DNA from: Thalassomonas haliotis
GTDB lineage: Bacteria; Pseudomonadota; Gammaproteobacteria; Enterobacterales; Alteromonadaceae
DNA length: 64,000 bases
Assembly (NCBI RefSeq): GCF_028657945.1
Contig: NZ_CP059693.1
Location: 5,146,001-5,210,000, forward strand
Reading direction: 5' to 3'
A model generated the notes under the pieces. It worked only from the letters and a program-made list of their open reading frames with translations, was not told the origin of the DNA and did no database searches. The position numbers and the translations under genes are program-made. This document shows positions 1 to 10,540 of the stretch, one piece after another. Position 1 is the first letter of the stretch, and each line of letters begins with the position of its first letter.

Positions 1-28
1 AAACAGGGAGCTAACCAATGCTCAGCAG

Positions 29-253
29 CTAAATATTTTTGATATCTATACTGTTTTCCTGCTTCAATGCCGCTTTGCGTTCACGCTCCTGGCGTTTCTC
101 ACATGGATTGTCACAGTCACAGGCTTTATCAATCCCTATGGACGATAAGCCGCCACAGCTGCCTGCCAGGGTCTTTTGCTGGAAAATATAACCCACAGCC
201 ATAGCCATGACGATGACCAAAAAGAATCCCAAAGTGATTAAAAATATTGTCAT
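29..253 (-). CDS. nqrM: Na+-NQR maturation factor NqrM
   Basis: Small membrane-anchored assembly factor (DUF539/NqrM family) needed to mature the sodium-pumping NADH:quinone reductase. It probably supplies iron to the cysteine-ligated centre shared by NqrD and NqrE. The 74-residue protein has one N-terminal membrane helix (about residues 3-22), then a cysteine-rich segment with C33 in a CGG motif and C45, C47 and C51, then a charged tail. This layout is the family signature. It lies downstream of apbE on the same strand with a 94-bp gap, at the distal end of the nqr cluster. Starts at ATG. Confidence 0.93.
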   Translation of the reverse strand: MTIFLITLGFFLVIVMAMAVGYIFQQKTLAGSCGGLSSIGIDKACDCDNPCEKRQERERKAALKQENSIDIKNI

Positions 254-347
254 ATATGACCTCTACACAGCTTAATCTTATGTTTGCCCAAGCAATTAAT
301 CCGACCGGCGAACCAGGGGGATCGGCTAGGCAGTACAGACAAACCGG

Positions 348-1418
348 CTATTTCAAAAATTGTACGAATTTTAACGTGCTTTGCTGTTCAAAGCCATCTT
401 GAGTTTTAATTATAAACAAAGCAGCAAGCTCATTTTCCTCGGCAAATGCCATCGCCTGCTTTTCTCCCATCACCATCATTGCCGTAGATAAACCATCCGC
501 CGTCATCGAAGAAGGGTGAATAACGGTTACCGAAACTAACTTATGGTTAATAGGTTTGCCGGTGTCAGGATCAATAATATGGGAAAAACGCTGGCCGTCT
601 GCTTCAAAATAAATCCGGTAATCACCCGAAGTGGCTATGGCATTATCTTTAGGCACTATAATTTGCTGCACTGCCCGCTCCGTTGACACAGGTTTTTCAA
701 TGGCGACATGCCATAAGGAGCCGTTATGCTTGAAGCCCTTTAAACGCATTTCTCCGCCGATTTCCACCAAGTAGTTATCAATGCCGTTACGCTCAACCAA
801 CTCAGCCACCATGTCCACGCCATAGCCTTTGGCAATCGTCGATAAATCGACATATAAAGAAGGTACAGCCTTGGACAGTTTATGCTCGCTTAAAATAAGC
901 TTGTCCAAACCGGTTTGAGCCTTAGTCCTGGCAAGTAAATCATCACTTGGTACGGTTTCCGGCCGATATTCCGGGCCAAAGCCCCAAAGATTCACCAGAG
1001 GACCAACGGTGACATCGAGCTTGCCGCCGGTGAGCCTTCCTAAGCGTATCGCTTCACTGACTACCCGCTCCAAACCTTGAGAGACAACAATGGCGTCAGC
1101 AGCATCTGATTTGTTAAACAGGGACAGTTCGGAGTCCGGAATATAAGTGGACATTTGCTGGTTCACTTGCTTTAGCAAAGCCTCTATTTGCCGGTGAATT
1201 TTTTTATCTTTAACTTCCTGCTCATCGCCAATCAGCTTAACGGTATAGGTAGTGCCCATGGTATTTCCCTGGAGCAGCACTTCCTGTTTACCCGCCCGCT
1301 GATCATTTTCGGAGCAGGAAAACAAAAAGGCCAGCGCCAGCAGCCCGAACCAGGTTCTTAACCGTAAAAACATCAATGCTTTAAACCGCTCTCGCTTAAA
1401 TCCTTGAGTTACTTTCAT
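348..1418 (-). CDS. apbE: FAD:protein FMN transferase ApbE (lipoprotein)
   Basis: Periplasmic flavin transferase that attaches FMN from FAD to threonines of NqrB and NqrC. A lipoprotein signal ends in the lipobox FLFSC (cysteine 35 from the chosen start). ApbE landmarks appear in order: GNTMGTTYTV, DVTVGPLVNLWGFGP, DLSTIAKGYGVD, EIGGEM, ATSGDYR, HIIDP and the metal-binding MTADGLSTA near the C-terminus. The 356-residue length is normal. A second ATG at 1373 would give a more typical short signal peptide, and neither start has a clear ribosome site. It follows nqrF after a hairpin terminator, so it may be read by leak-through or from a weak promoter of its own. Confidence 0.95.
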   Translation of the reverse strand: MKVTQGFKRERFKALMFLRLRTWFGLLALAFLFSCSENDQRAGKQEVLLQGNTMGTTYTVKLIGDEQEVKDKKIHRQIEALLKQVNQQMSTYIPDSELSLFNKSDAADAIVVSQGLERVVSEAIRLGRLTGGKLDVTVGPLVNLWGFGPEYRPETVPSDDLLARTKAQTGLDKLILSEHKLSKAVPSLYVDLSTIAKGYGVDMVAELVERNGIDNYLVEIGGEMRLKGFKHNGSLWHVAIEKPVSTERAVQQIIVPKDNAIATSGDYRIYFEADGQRFSHIIDPDTGKPINHKLVSVTVIHPSSMTADGLSTAMMVMGEKQAMAFAEENELAALFIIKTQDGFEQQSTLKFVQFLK

Positions 1419-1440
1419 TTGGGAAAATCACTTTTAATAC

Positions 1441-1482
1441 ATTAAAAAACAAAGGCGGTTGCCTAAAATCAGACAACCGCCC
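1441..1482 (-). terminator. Rho-independent terminator after nqrF
   Basis: On the minus strand the arms GGCGGTTG and CAACCGCC (plus-strand 1474-1481 and 1454-1461) enclose a 12-nt loop and are followed by a T-rich tail (TTTGTTTTTT, plus-strand 1444-1453). It lies about 55 bp past the nqrF stop and before apbE, so it likely separates the six structural genes from the accessory genes. Confidence 0.85.
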
Positions 1483-1536
1483 CTACACTGATATAATGTT
1501 TTGTTCTAAACCTGACAATTACGTTTAAAACAAAAA

Positions 1537-2760
1537 TTAGCCGCCGAAGTCATCTAACATGATGTTTTCGTCTTCCACACCTAAGTCTTTAAGCATATGG
1601 ATAACGGCCGCATTCATCATAGGTGGCCCACACATGTAGTACTCACAATCTTCAGGCGCTTCATGGTCCTTCAGGTAGTTTTCATACAAGACATTATGGA
1701 TAAAGCCGGTCATGCCGTCCCAGTTATCTTCAGGCTGAGGATCAGATAAGGCCACATGCCATTCGAAGTTGTCATTATCAGCCGCCAGGCCGTTATAATC
1801 ATCTTCATAGAACATTTCGCGCAATGAACGGGCACCATACCAGAAGCTCATCTTACGCTTGGATTTCAAACGTTTAAGCTGATCGAAGATATGCGAACGC
1901 ATTGGCGCCATACCGGCACCACCGCCGATAAAGACCATTTCCGCATCGGTATCTTTAGCGAAGAATTCACCGAACGGACCTGAAATCGTCACTTTATCGC
2001 CAGGCTTAAGGCTGAAGATATAAGATGACATTTTACCGGCAGGTAAATGCAGCTTACCCGGAGGCGGCGTAGCGATACGCACGTTCAGCATGATAATGCC
2101 TTCCTCTTCCGGATAGTTCGCCATAGAGTAGGCTCGCAGGGTATCGGTATCCACTTTTGATTCTACATCGAAGAAACCAAAGTGCTCCCAGTCACCACGA
2201 TATTGCTCATCAATATCAAAGTCTTTGTATTTCACGTGATGGGCAGGGGCTTCAATCTGAATATAACCGCCGGCACGGAAAGGTACAGACTCGCCGTTAG
2301 GAATTTGTAATTTCAGCTCTTTAATGAAAGTGGCTTTGTTATCGTTAGAGATAACTTCACATTCCCATTGCTGAACACCGAAAATTTCATCTTCTAATTC
2401 AATATCCATGTCCTGCTTAACCGCAACCTGACATGAAAGGCGACAACCTTCTTTAGCTTCACGCTTGTTCACATGACCCATTTCGGTCGGCAGAATATCA
2501 CCGCCGCCTGAATGGACATGAACACGACACTGGCCACAAGTACCGCCGCCGCCACAGGCAGAAGGAACAAAGATGCCCTGATCTGCCAGGGCGCCTAATA
2601 ACTTGCCGCCGGCCGCTGTAGTGACCGACTTTTCCGGATCACCGTTTATTGTTATCGTTACGTCCCCTGAAGAAACCAGCTTGGATTTAGCGAATAAAAT
2701 CACTAACACCAAAGCCAATACTATTAGGGTAAACATCGATACGCCGAGAACTATTTCCAT
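1537..2760 (-). CDS. nqrF: Na+-NQR subunit F, NADH dehydrogenase module
   Basis: Cytoplasm-facing subunit that oxidises NADH and passes electrons via FAD and a 2Fe-2S cluster into the pump. An N-terminal membrane helix (about 4-24) is followed by a plant-type ferredoxin domain with cluster ligands C69, C75, C78 and C110. A ferredoxin-reductase module follows, with flavin motif RAYS (209-212), the NAD-binding GGGAGMAP near 279-286 and the terminal YYMCGPPMM segment. At 407 residues it matches the Vibrio enzyme. Last structural gene of the nqr operon, 68 bp after nqrE. Confidence 0.97.
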   Translation of the reverse strand: MEIVLGVSMFTLIVLALVLVILFAKSKLVSSGDVTITINGDPEKSVTTAAGGKLLGALADQGIFVPSACGGGGTCGQCRVHVHSGGGDILPTEMGHVNKREAKEGCRLSCQVAVKQDMDIELEDEIFGVQQWECEVISNDNKATFIKELKLQIPNGESVPFRAGGYIQIEAPAHHVKYKDFDIDEQYRGDWEHFGFFDVESKVDTDTLRAYSMANYPEEEGIIMLNVRIATPPPGKLHLPAGKMSSYIFSLKPGDKVTISGPFGEFFAKDTDAEMVFIGGGAGMAPMRSHIFDQLKRLKSKRKMSFWYGARSLREMFYEDDYNGLAADNDNFEWHVALSDPQPEDNWDGMTGFIHNVLYENYLKDHEAPEDCEYYMCGPPMMNAAVIHMLKDLGVEDENIMLDDFGG

Positions 2761-2828
2761 CGACTTTTCCTTTACACTTCTCTAAGGGTTCTGACTAGTT
2801 AGACACTAAGTCAGAACCGACATTAACC

Positions 2829-3452
2829 TTACAGGGAAATACCACCGAAAGAAAGAAAGCCGAACGCCATCAATCCCGCAGTAATAAACGTAATACCTAA
2901 ACCTTTCAAACCGTCCGGTACGTCCGAGTACTTCATTTTTTCACGAAGACCCGCTAACAGGACGATGGCCAGCATCCAGCCGACGCCGCTGCCCAGACCA
3001 TAAACAACGCTCTCGCCTAAGGTCAGGTTTTTCGCCACCATGAAAGAAACCGCACCGAATATCGCACAGTTTACCGTGATCAAAGGCAGGAAGATCCCTA
3101 GGGCCTGGTATAAGGCAGGAAAATACTTATCCAATACCATTTCCAAAATTTGTACTAAGGCCGCGATCACCCCGATAAAGGTGATGAACGACAGGAAGCT
3201 CAAATCTATGGATTTAGCCGGATCGGTAATGCCCATAAGGCCGTCTAAAGCGCCCGGCGCCAAAATGGCCTGGTAGATGATCTGGTTAGCAGGAACCGCT
3301 AAACCCAGTACCACCACAACCGCAACACCTAAGCCGATAGCCGTGCTCACTTTCTTGGACACCGCCAGGAAAGTACACATCCCCAAGAAGAAGGTTAACG
3401 CCATATTTTCAATAAATATGGTTTTAATAAAAATATTTAAATAATGTTCCAC
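2829..3452 (-). CDS. nqrE: Na+-NQR subunit E
   Basis: Integral membrane subunit of the sodium pump, homologous to NqrD and forming with it an inverted pair around an iron centre. Six hydrophobic segments are visible. The conserved cysteines fall in FFLGMCTF (C26) and TVNCAIFG (C129), consistent with the iron ligands known in Vibrio cholerae. It is slightly longer than the Vibrio protein (207 residues) owing to a loop around residues 70-85. The start is GTG, four bases after the nqrD stop, suggesting coupled translation. Confidence 0.96.
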   Translation of the reverse strand: MEHYLNIFIKTIFIENMALTFFLGMCTFLAVSKKVSTAIGLGVAVVVVLGLAVPANQIIYQAILAPGALDGLMGITDPAKSIDLSFLSFITFIGVIAALVQILEMVLDKYFPALYQALGIFLPLITVNCAIFGAVSFMVAKNLTLGESVVYGLGSGVGWMLAIVLLAGLREKMKYSDVPDGLKGLGITFITAGLMAFGFLSFGGISL

Positions 3453-3456
3453 TGTA

Positions 3457-4080
3457 TTAATCCTTCTCTACTTGCTCAGGTTTGAACTGGCGAATAGCCC
3501 AGATAATCAACCCGATAACGAAGAATGAACTAAATGGTAAGACTAATAAGCCGTTACCCTGGTACCAGCCGCCATTTTGAATTAAAGGTAAAACCTCAAA
3601 ACCAAAAAGGGTGCCGAAACCGAACAGTTCGCGGAAGAAGGCGACGGTGATCAGGATAAAACCGTAACCTAAACCGTTACCGATACCGTCAAGGAAGCTT
3701 ACGCCTGGTTTTTCTTTCATGGCGAAGGCTTCAGCGCGGCCCATTACGATACAGTTGGTGATGATCAAACCGATATAAACCGATAACTCTTTCGATAACT
3801 GGTAAGAGAAAGCTTTAAGCACTTGGTCTACCACGATTACCAGTGATGCGATAATCGCCATTTGCACGATAATACGCACGCTTGAAGGGATCTGGTTGCG
3901 GATAAGCGAAATAAATAAATTCGAAAATGCCGTTACCATCACAACTGCTATGGTCATTACCAGGGCGTTAGCCATAGAGCTGGTAACCGCCAATGCAGAA
4001 CAAATACCCAATATCTGTAAGGCAATCGGGTTATTGTCGACTATAGGAGCCGTGAGAACTTTTTTAGCTTCTGAAGACAT
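3457..4080 (-). CDS. nqrD: Na+-NQR subunit D
   Basis: Integral membrane subunit of the sodium-pumping NADH:quinone reductase, partner of NqrE. The protein has 207 residues and six predicted helices. The two iron-ligand cysteines are C27 (LGICSAL) and C110 (ITNCIVMG). It starts at ATG two bases after the nqrC stop and ends four bases before nqrE, so the three genes are read as one block. Confidence 0.97.
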   Translation of the reverse strand: MSSEAKKVLTAPIVDNNPIALQILGICSALAVTSSMANALVMTIAVVMVTAFSNLFISLIRNQIPSSVRIIVQMAIIASLVIVVDQVLKAFSYQLSKELSVYIGLIITNCIVMGRAEAFAMKEKPGVSFLDGIGNGLGYGFILITVAFFRELFGFGTLFGFEVLPLIQNGGWYQGNGLLVLPFSSFFVIGLIIWAIRQFKPEQVEKD

Positions 4081-4082
4081 GA

Positions 4083-4862
4083 TTACATTCCTCCGTCACG
4101 AAGTTGAGCACGGAATTGAGTGATAAACGGACCGTAACCCTCTTCACCTAACCAAAAGTGTAAAGTACGCTCTACGCCGTCACTGGTCAAGGTAGCACCG
4201 GATAACGCATCAACACCGTTAACATCACCAGGCTTGGCACCGCCTTTAACAAGTTTAATGGCAACATTATTTTGTGCATCAAACATTTTCTTACCCGGCC
4301 ATAAAGCTTTCCAGTTCGGATTAAGTACTTCCGCACCTAAACCCGGAGTTTCTTTTAACTCAGAGTAAACAACACTTTGTACGGTATTTAAATCCGGAGC
4401 TAAACCAACGAAACCTGACATCAAGTCCCATAAGCCGCTACCGATAATAGGTAAAACGATAGTTTTAACTTTACCGTTATCATCTTTGATCAGATAAATC
4501 ACGGCATTGTCGGCGCGGCGGTTAATACCGGCGATATCATTCTTCGGTTTTGAGCTCTTGCTCAGATCACGAGAATCACGGCGCTCGTCAAACATGTCGG
4601 TATTGCCTTCAATAAAAGCACCTGAGTCCAGGTCAATCATTTTAGCTTCAACATACTTGCTGTAAGTACCTTTAACATCTTTACCAGCTTGTTCCAACAG
4701 ACCGGCAGCTTCTAAAATCTTAGTTTGCTGATCTAACAAGCGGTTAGCTGTTTGCAAAGGTTTCAGGCCAACGGCGGAAATAGACACTAACGCCGCACAG
4801 ACTAAACAAACAATGAAAACAAAAATCAGCGTTTTGCCGAAAGTTTCTTTATTACTGGACAT
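4083..4862 (-). CDS. nqrC: Na+-NQR subunit C, covalent FMN subunit
   Basis: Subunit with a single N-terminal membrane helix and a periplasmic FMN-binding domain. The flavin is attached by ApbE to the threonine of the motif SGATLTS near the C-terminus, which is intact. I chose the ATG at 4862 ([10 protein letters not shown]..., 259 residues): it has GGAGG about 10 bases upstream, whereas the open frame extends only to an upstream TTG. The start lies inside the end of nqrB (11-bp overlap), which indicates translational coupling. Confidence 0.96.
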   Translation of the reverse strand: MSSNKETFGKTLIFVFIVCLVCAALVSISAVGLKPLQTANRLLDQQTKILEAAGLLEQAGKDVKGTYSKYVEAKMIDLDSGAFIEGNTDMFDERRDSRDLSKSSKPKNDIAGINRRADNAVIYLIKDDNGKVKTIVLPIIGSGLWDLMSGFVGLAPDLNTVQSVVYSELKETPGLGAEVLNPNWKALWPGKKMFDAQNNVAIKLVKGGAKPGDVNGVDALSGATLTSDGVERTLHFWLGEEGYGPFITQFRAQLRDGGM

Positions 4863-6066
4863 TACGTGCAAGCCTCCGTTTTACGTTTGCCTGTACCACA
4901 AAGTAATCGAACAGTGGCGCAAATAAGTTGGCAAATAAGATAGCTAACATCATGCCTTCAGGGAAAGCCGGGTTAACCACACGAATTAATACCACCATGA
5001 CACCGACTAAGGCGCCAAACATCCATTTACCTTTGTTGGTAAATGAAGCAGATACCGGATCGGTTGCCATAAACATCATACCAAAGGCAAAACCACCAAC
5101 CACTAAGTGCCAGTGCCAAGGCATGGCAAACATAGCGTTAGTATCGCTGCCGATCGCATTAAATAAAGTTGCGGTTGCCGCCATACCCAAGAACACACCT
5201 AATACGATGCGCCATGAGGCTATGCCTTTATAAAGGATATAAGCACCACCGATTAAGATAGCGGCGGTAGAAACTTCACCGACAGAGCCGGGAACAAAGC
5301 CCCAGAAGGCATCCCACCAGTCGGCATTCATGCTGTAATCAATTGTGCCAGGTGTAGCAGCTGCAAAAGCACTTAATGAAGTTGCGCCGGAGAAGCCGTC
5401 GACGGCAACCCAAACCGCATCACCTGAGATTTCACCCGGGTAAGCGAAGAATAAAAATGCACGACCCGCCAAGGCCGGGTTCAGGAAGTTTTTACCTGTA
5501 CCGCCGAAGACTTCCTTGGCGATAACCACACCAAAGGTAATACCGATAGCCACCTGCCACAAAGGAATGGAAGCCGGTACGATCAGGGCAAATAAAATAG
5601 AGGTAACAAAGAAACCTTCGTTGACTTCATGTTTGCGCACCGCGGCGAATAAGACTTCCCAGAAACCGCCGACAATAAAGGTCACGGCGTAAATCGGCAG
5701 GAAGAACATGGCGCCGTAGAACATCATGCTGAACCAGTTAGAGTCCGTGGTCAGCGTACCGCCAAGCATGCTGAACAAACCTACTTGCCAGCTGTCAGGT
5801 AAGGCATAACCGGCAGCCAAAGCTTCAGTTGCCTGGAAACCTATGTTGTACATACCGAAGAACATCGCCGGGAAGACTGCTAACCAGACGGTGATCATAA
5901 TACGCTTCAAATCTATGCTGTCGCGTACATGGGTTTTGCCTTTGGTAACATAACCCGGGGTAAATAAACCTGTGGCTATGGCTTCGTAAAGGGCAAACCA
6001 CTTCTCATGTTTACCGCCTTTTTCAAAATGCGGCTCAATATCTTCAATAAACTTTTTCAAGCCCAT
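4852..6066 (-). CDS. nqrB: Na+-NQR subunit B, membrane core
   Basis: Main membrane subunit carrying a covalent FMN, riboflavin and the quinone-reduction and sodium-translocation path. It is highly hydrophobic with about ten helices. The FMN-attachment motif [12 protein letters not shown] is present mid-protein. The ATG at 6066 ([14 protein letters not shown]...) follows a strong AAGGAAGG ribosome site by about six bases and gives 404 residues, close to the family. The start is two bases after the nqrA stop. Confidence 0.97.
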   Translation of the reverse strand: MGLKKFIEDIEPHFEKGGKHEKWFALYEAIATGLFTPGYVTKGKTHVRDSIDLKRIMITVWLAVFPAMFFGMYNIGFQATEALAAGYALPDSWQVGLFSMLGGTLTTDSNWFSMMFYGAMFFLPIYAVTFIVGGFWEVLFAAVRKHEVNEGFFVTSILFALIVPASIPLWQVAIGITFGVVIAKEVFGGTGKNFLNPALAGRAFLFFAYPGEISGDAVWVAVDGFSGATSLSAFAAATPGTIDYSMNADWWDAFWGFVPGSVGEVSTAAILIGGAYILYKGIASWRIVLGVFLGMAATATLFNAIGSDTNAMFAMPWHWHLVVGGFAFGMMFMATDPVSASFTNKGKWMFGALVGVMVVLIRVVNPAFPEGMMLAILFANLFAPLFDYFVVQANVKRRLARNVQ

Positions 6067-6068
6067 GT

Positions 6069-7403
6069 CTAACCTTCCTTCTCTATGGTAGTTAGGCATT
6101 CACGAAGAACAACGCCGTAATCTGTTTTGCCCGGGCAAACAAATGTACATAAGGCTAAATCTTCTTCATCCAGCTCTAAGGCACCAAGCTGCTGTGCACC
6201 GTCGGTATCGCCGGCACATAAATCACGTAACAACATGGTTGGTAAAATATCTAATGGCATCACACGCTCAAAGTTGCCGATTGGCACCATGTCCCGCGCA
6301 CTACCGTTGGTCGTGGTGGTCATGTTAAATAACTTATTCGGGAAGAAGTGTGACATAAAGGCACGGGTTACCGAGAACTTATTTGGGCCTGGATACATGT
6401 AGCCGATAAATTCTTTCTCACGCCCTTCCAGCAATAAAGCCACCTGTACATGGTAACGACCTAAGTAGCCGTGAACGCCATGGGCGGTCGCGCCGTGAAG
6501 GATCGAGCCGGAAACAACACGAAGTTCACCTTCTTTGCTTTCATCGCGAGCTAAATCAGCAGTGTTAGCGCCTAAAGTAGTACGAACTAAACGCGGATTC
6601 TTCGCTGCAGGACCAGCAAGGGAAATCACACGAGAGTTATCAAGCTCACCCGTGGTGAATAACTTACCAAAAGCAATCACATCCTGGTAACCTAAATGCC
6701 AAACAACGTTTTCGGCACTGGCAGGTTTAAGGAAATGGATATGAGTACCAACAAGACCCGCAGGGTGCTTACCGGCAAACTCATTTACCTTGGCATTCGC
6801 CGCTGCCGGAATATTAGCTCCGGGAGCCTTGGATACAAAAACGTCACCACTTAAACGGGCCAGGATCTGTAAGCCATTTTGGAAAGCTTCACTGTTGTCA
6901 TTGATAACCACTTCAGCATCTGCAGCTAACGGATTAGTATCCATGGCGCTGACAAAAATAGCTTTCGGCTCGCTATCAATAGCAGGGATCTTGCTAAATG
7001 GACGGGTGCGCAAAGCGGTCCACAAACCTGAATTGACCAGGTTAGCGACAACATCTTCACGTGCTAATGAGGCTAACTCATTGGCAGAATAGCTTTTAAA
7101 AGTTTCCTGCTCGCTGCCATCGAGTTCGATAACAACGGACTGTAAAACACGCTTTTCACCACGATTGATTTCTTTAACAACACCGGCAGCCTGAGCTGTG
7201 AACTTAACGCCCGGATTCTTTTTATCTTCAAAAAGAACCTGACCTTTTTTAACGCGATCACCTACTTTAACAAACATAGTTGGTCGCATGCCCACAAACT
7301 CTTCACCGAGCGTTGCAACGGTTTTGATGGTCGGACCATCATGGATTACCTGCTGGGGAGCTCCGACTACAGGAACATCCAGACCTTTTTTTATCGTAAT
7401 CAT
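6069..7403 (-). CDS. nqrA: Na+-NQR subunit A
   Basis: First gene of the operon, encoding the peripheral cytoplasmic subunit of the sodium pump that interacts with NqrB and has been linked to quinone binding. I chose the ATG at 7403 because [12 protein letters not shown] is the conserved N-terminus of the family; the open frame runs four codons further up. The protein is 444 residues against about 446 in Vibrio. The N-terminal half shows the lipoyl/barrel-sandwich-like stretch ([14 protein letters not shown]). The AT-rich upstream gap must hold the operon promoter, which I cannot pinpoint. Confidence 0.96.
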   Translation of the reverse strand: MITIKKGLDVPVVGAPQQVIHDGPTIKTVATLGEEFVGMRPTMFVKVGDRVKKGQVLFEDKKNPGVKFTAQAAGVVKEINRGEKRVLQSVVIELDGSEQETFKSYSANELASLAREDVVANLVNSGLWTALRTRPFSKIPAIDSEPKAIFVSAMDTNPLAADAEVVINDNSEAFQNGLQILARLSGDVFVSKAPGANIPAAANAKVNEFAGKHPAGLVGTHIHFLKPASAENVVWHLGYQDVIAFGKLFTTGELDNSRVISLAGPAAKNPRLVRTTLGANTADLARDESKEGELRVVSGSILHGATAHGVHGYLGRYHVQVALLLEGREKEFIGYMYPGPNKFSVTRAFMSHFFPNKLFNMTTTTNGSARDMVPIGNFERVMPLDILPTMLLRDLCAGDTDGAQQLGALELDEEDLALCTFVCPGKTDYGVVLRECLTTIEKEG

Positions 7404-8005
7404 AAACACTTGCACTACTTTGACGGGAGTATCAAAATCAATAATCTAACGTACCTGACGTGCTTAAAATATTATTTAATAGCAGTTCAAATAAACACAA
7501 ACAGCATAACAAACAACAACTTAAGCAATAATCAAGTAAAATAAATAATCGATTTCAGTGTATTTCAGCAGAACAGCTAATTTCCTAAAAAATTAACATC
7601 CACTGGCTCTAAGTTAAAAATCTGGCGCGATTTTAGCAAAAAGCTGTTTTTTATTCTACGGGCCATTGTTATTTTTCATTACAATTTAGACGATTAATTG
7701 CCATCCTGCCTGCAAATGCAGCAAAACTTTGGCTTACAGTAAAATAAACAAATGGCAGAAAGATTTGCTTAGCTTGATAGCGGTGAAATTTCAGGCAAAA
7801 ATTGTTTAACAACAACCGGGCTAGCTTTTATGTAACAAAGGAAGGATCCCGGGCTTGGCCAGGGACAATAAAACTGAATTTTGCCGCTTACAGCCAAATA
7901 ACCTCATTATCAGCGAAAATATTGAAGTTTTCTTTCGGCTGCAAACGGCTTTATCACTAAGATAAATGGTACGTTCACTTACAAAACAACCAGATAAAGC
8001 GGTAA
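7404..8005. other. Intergenic gap, nqr promoter region and fabV 3' end
   Basis: About 600 bp without a convincing gene. The part next to nqrA (7404-7700) is very AT-rich and should contain the nqr promoter. At the fabV end, imperfect arms CGGCTTTATC (7948-7957) and GATAAAGCGG (7993-8002) could pair across a 35-nt loop just past the fabV stop. The tail lacks a T-run, so I do not call a terminator. Short open frames here have no family-like composition. Confidence 0.5.
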
Positions 8006-9196
8006 TTAAACCAGGTTATTGATCTCTACCAGCGGGCTGACATCGCCATCATAATCAACGCCGTCAAGCTCAAAACCAAACAGGTGTAAAAACTCCCGAT
8101 GATAACCGCTGTAATCGGTCAGCTCATCTATGGTGTCTGTGGTTACCTGGTTCCAGATATCCGTCACCCTTTGCTGAACGCTGTCTTCAAGTTCTTTATT
8201 GTTTTGACGTAAACGGCCCATATCATCCAATACAGGGTTTTCGCCGTATAAATTGTCACGGAATAAGCCCTGAATCTGCTCGATACAGCCTTCATAGGTG
8301 CCGTCGCCTTTCATCACTTTGAACATGGCAGAAATATACAGCGGCATAATAGGAATAGCCGAACTTGCCTGGGTTACCACGGCATTAAGGGAAGTCACAT
8401 AAGCTTGCCCCTGAATATCGCCGGTAGCCGCTTTAATGGCGCTTGAAGCCCGGTCCAGATCATCTTTGGCACGGCCTATGGTGGCTTTACCATAAATCGG
8501 CCAGGTCAGCTCTTTACCTATATAGGTATAAGCAACGGTTTTAAAACCATCGGCCAGGACACCGGCGCCTTTAAGGGCATTGATCCATAATTCCCAGTCT
8601 TCGCCGCCCATGACCTTAACGGTATTGGCAATTTCATCTTCGCTTGCCGCTTCAACAGATACTTCATCAATAATACGCTTGGAAGTATTTAAATTTTTAG
8701 TGGTTACATCCTGGCCAATAGGCTTGAGGGTTGATGAATAAACTTCACCGGTAACGGGATCGGTACGGCGTGGCGATGCCAGGCTGTAGACGACCAAATC
8801 AATCTGTCCCAACTCTTCTTTGATGACATCAATGGTTTTTTCTTTGATTTCATTAGAAAAAGCATCACCGTTGATGTTTTTTGACCACAAACCAACCTCA
8901 TCGGCAGCCTTTTGGAAAGCGGCGGTATTGTACCAGCCGGCGGAAGCCGTTTTCTTTTCTGTCGGCGGCTTTTCAAAGAAAACCCCCAAGGTTTTGGCAT
9001 TGTTACCAAAAGCGGCGGTGATACGCGAAGCCAGGCCATAACCGGTAGATGCCCCGATCACCAGGACATTTTTTGGCTTAGTTTCCGCCTGCAGCTGGCC
9101 TCTGACATAAGATATTTGTTCATTTACATGTGCTTCACAACCCTTAGGGTGGGCATTGGTACAAATAAAACCACGAATTTTTGGCTGAATAACCAT
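8006..9196 (-). CDS. fabV: Trans-2-enoyl-ACP reductase FabV
   Basis: NADH-dependent enoyl-ACP reductase completing each fatty-acid elongation cycle; FabV is the triclosan-insensitive isozyme. With the ATG at 9196 (MVIQPKIRGFICTNAHP...) the protein has 396 residues. The catalytic pair Y235 and K244, in the FabV-specific Y-x8-K spacing (IYGKATIGRAK), falls at the family positions. The Rossmann motif VLVIGASTGYGLASR lies at about 44-58. AAGG stands upstream of this ATG; the open frame extends 13 codons further to an unlikely start. Monocistronic, with an inverted repeat upstream that may be regulatory. Confidence 0.96.
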   Translation of the reverse strand: MVIQPKIRGFICTNAHPKGCEAHVNEQISYVRGQLQAETKPKNVLVIGASTGYGLASRITAAFGNNAKTLGVFFEKPPTEKKTASAGWYNTAAFQKAADEVGLWSKNINGDAFSNEIKEKTIDVIKEELGQIDLVVYSLASPRRTDPVTGEVYSSTLKPIGQDVTTKNLNTSKRIIDEVSVEAASEDEIANTVKVMGGEDWELWINALKGAGVLADGFKTVAYTYIGKELTWPIYGKATIGRAKDDLDRASSAIKAATGDIQGQAYVTSLNAVVTQASSAIPIMPLYISAMFKVMKGDGTYEGCIEQIQGLFRDNLYGENPVLDDMGRLRQNNKELEDSVQQRVTDIWNQVTTDTIDELTDYSGYHREFLHLFGFELDGVDYDGDVSPLVEINNLV

Positions 9197-9258
9197 AGGA
9201 AAACCTTTTCGATATAATTGTTGTACTGCCATCATAGCGAGACGGCAGTGTCTGTTTA

Positions 9259-9315
9259 AACATGAGTACGATGGAAAACAACCGGGGTTATCTTCTCAGC
9301 AGCTGTACTCATGTT
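9259..9315. promoter_or_regulatory. Perfect 11-bp inverted repeat upstream of fabV
   Basis: AACATGAGTAC (9259-9269) is repeated in perfect inversion as GTACTCATGTT (9305-9315), separated by 35 bp, about 60-120 bp upstream of the fabV start. It could be a pair of half sites for a fatty-acid regulator or a leader hairpin. I recognise no known operator consensus. Confidence 0.45.
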
Positions 9316-9403
9316 CTTTATAAATAAGTAATAATGGCCGCTAGTTTACTCTTCCTTGCCACATCAAGAGGTACGAGCAGTCATTTTCCGAGGAAAAAAT
9401 GCC

Positions 9404-10519
9404 CTAGCGGTTTAAATAATATTCCTTAAGCGTTAAATCATGATATTCACGAATGGATGCCATAAAGTCGCTGTAGGACTTCCATACCTTGGCAAATCCG
9501 GCATCCTTGCTTGCTTGCTCCGCCATCACCTCGGCGGTGATGCGCTTTAATTCTGCCAATACCGGCTCAGGCAAGGTACGTAATTTTACCTTGTGCTTTT
9601 CCTGCAGCTGATGCAAGGCTTCATTGTTACGGGCATTGTATTCATCCAAAGTTGATTCATTCACCGCCCGGGCAGCCACTTCGACAATTTTTTGCAAATC
9701 CCTGGGCAATTCATTAAAGGCTTTTTCATTGATCAAAAATTCAAGCCCGGTCCCCGGCTCGTGCCAGATAGAAGAATAATAATATTCCGCCGCCTGATAA
9801 AAGCCAAACGCCAGATCGTTATAAGGACCCACCCATTCCGATGCGTCTATGGCGCCGCTTTGCAGCGAAGAGAAGATTTCACCGCCGGTTAGGGTGACAG
9901 GTACTGCGCCGGCGCGCTGTAAAACTTCTCCGGCAAGCCCGGGAATACGCATCTTCAGGCCTTTAAGGTCGTCCATCGAGTGAATTTCTTTTTTAAACCA
10001 GCCGGCAAACTGCGCCCCCGAGTTGCCCCCCGCCATAGGAATAATGCCAAAAGGTTTATACATCTCCTGCCATAACTCCAGACCGCCGCCGTAGTGCAGC
10101 CAGGCATTTAATTCTGTCGCCGTCATGCCAAAAGGAATCGCGCCGAATAGCGGCGATGAAGGGATCTTGCCTTTCCAGTAGTAAGAGCCGCTGTGACCCA
10201 TTTGTGCGGTGCCGCCGGAGACGGCATCAAAGACCTGGAACCCGGGCACCAGCTCACCGGCGCCATATACCTGAACTTTTAACCGGCCGCCGCTCATTTC
10301 ATTGACATAATCGGCAAATTTTTCCGGCGCCATCCCCAGGCCCGGGAAATTTTTCGGCCAGGAAGTCACCATTTTCCATTTATAGGTTTTGACTTCTGCA
10401 CTTTGTCCGCTTTGACCGCTGCTTTGCTTATCGCCGCAGGCGGTTAACGCTAAACTTGAAATCGCCAGCAGGCTGGCCGAGATCCATTTATTCATTTTAT
10501 TTATCATTCTTATTTCCAT
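9404..10519 (-). CDS. dctP: TRAP transporter substrate-binding lipoprotein, TakP/DctP-like
   Basis: Extracytoplasmic solute receptor of a tripartite ATP-independent periplasmic transporter. The signal sequence ends in lipobox LALTAC, so it is probably membrane-tethered. The mature part starts YKWKMVTSWPKNFPG and contains the ligand-loop region KGLKMRIPGLAGEVLQRAG and the TGGEIFSSLQSGAIDASEWVGPY segment. These resemble the TakP/alpha-keto-acid branch of the family, so a 2-oxoacid or similar organic acid is a reasonable but unproven substrate. Later in-frame ATGs at 10507 and 10495 are possible starts. Last gene of the dctQ-dctM-dctP operon, separated from dctM by a MITE-like repeat. Confidence 0.92.
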   Translation of the reverse strand: MEIRMINKMNKWISASLLAISSLALTACGDKQSSGQSGQSAEVKTYKWKMVTSWPKNFPGLGMAPEKFADYVNEMSGGRLKVQVYGAGELVPGFQVFDAVSGGTAQMGHSGSYYWKGKIPSSPLFGAIPFGMTATELNAWLHYGGGLELWQEMYKPFGIIPMAGGNSGAQFAGWFKKEIHSMDDLKGLKMRIPGLAGEVLQRAGAVPVTLTGGEIFSSLQSGAIDASEWVGPYNDLAFGFYQAAEYYYSSIWHEPGTGLEFLINEKAFNELPRDLQKIVEVAARAVNESTLDEYNARNNEALHQLQEKHKVKLRTLPEPVLAELKRITAEVMAEQASKDAGFAKVWKSYSDFMASIREYHDLTLKEYYLNR

Positions 10520-10540
10520 TGTTTTTGCCCGGATGTTGTT

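Noticed and set aside
7341-7544. 67-codon plus-strand frame over the nqrA start
   Set aside because: Very AT-rich, Asn/Tyr-heavy, overlaps the conserved nqrA N-terminus.
9338-9410. CCGCTAG / CTAGCGG arms around the dctP 3' end
   Set aside because: Only 7 bp each with a 59-nt loop and no T-run; too weak to call a terminator.
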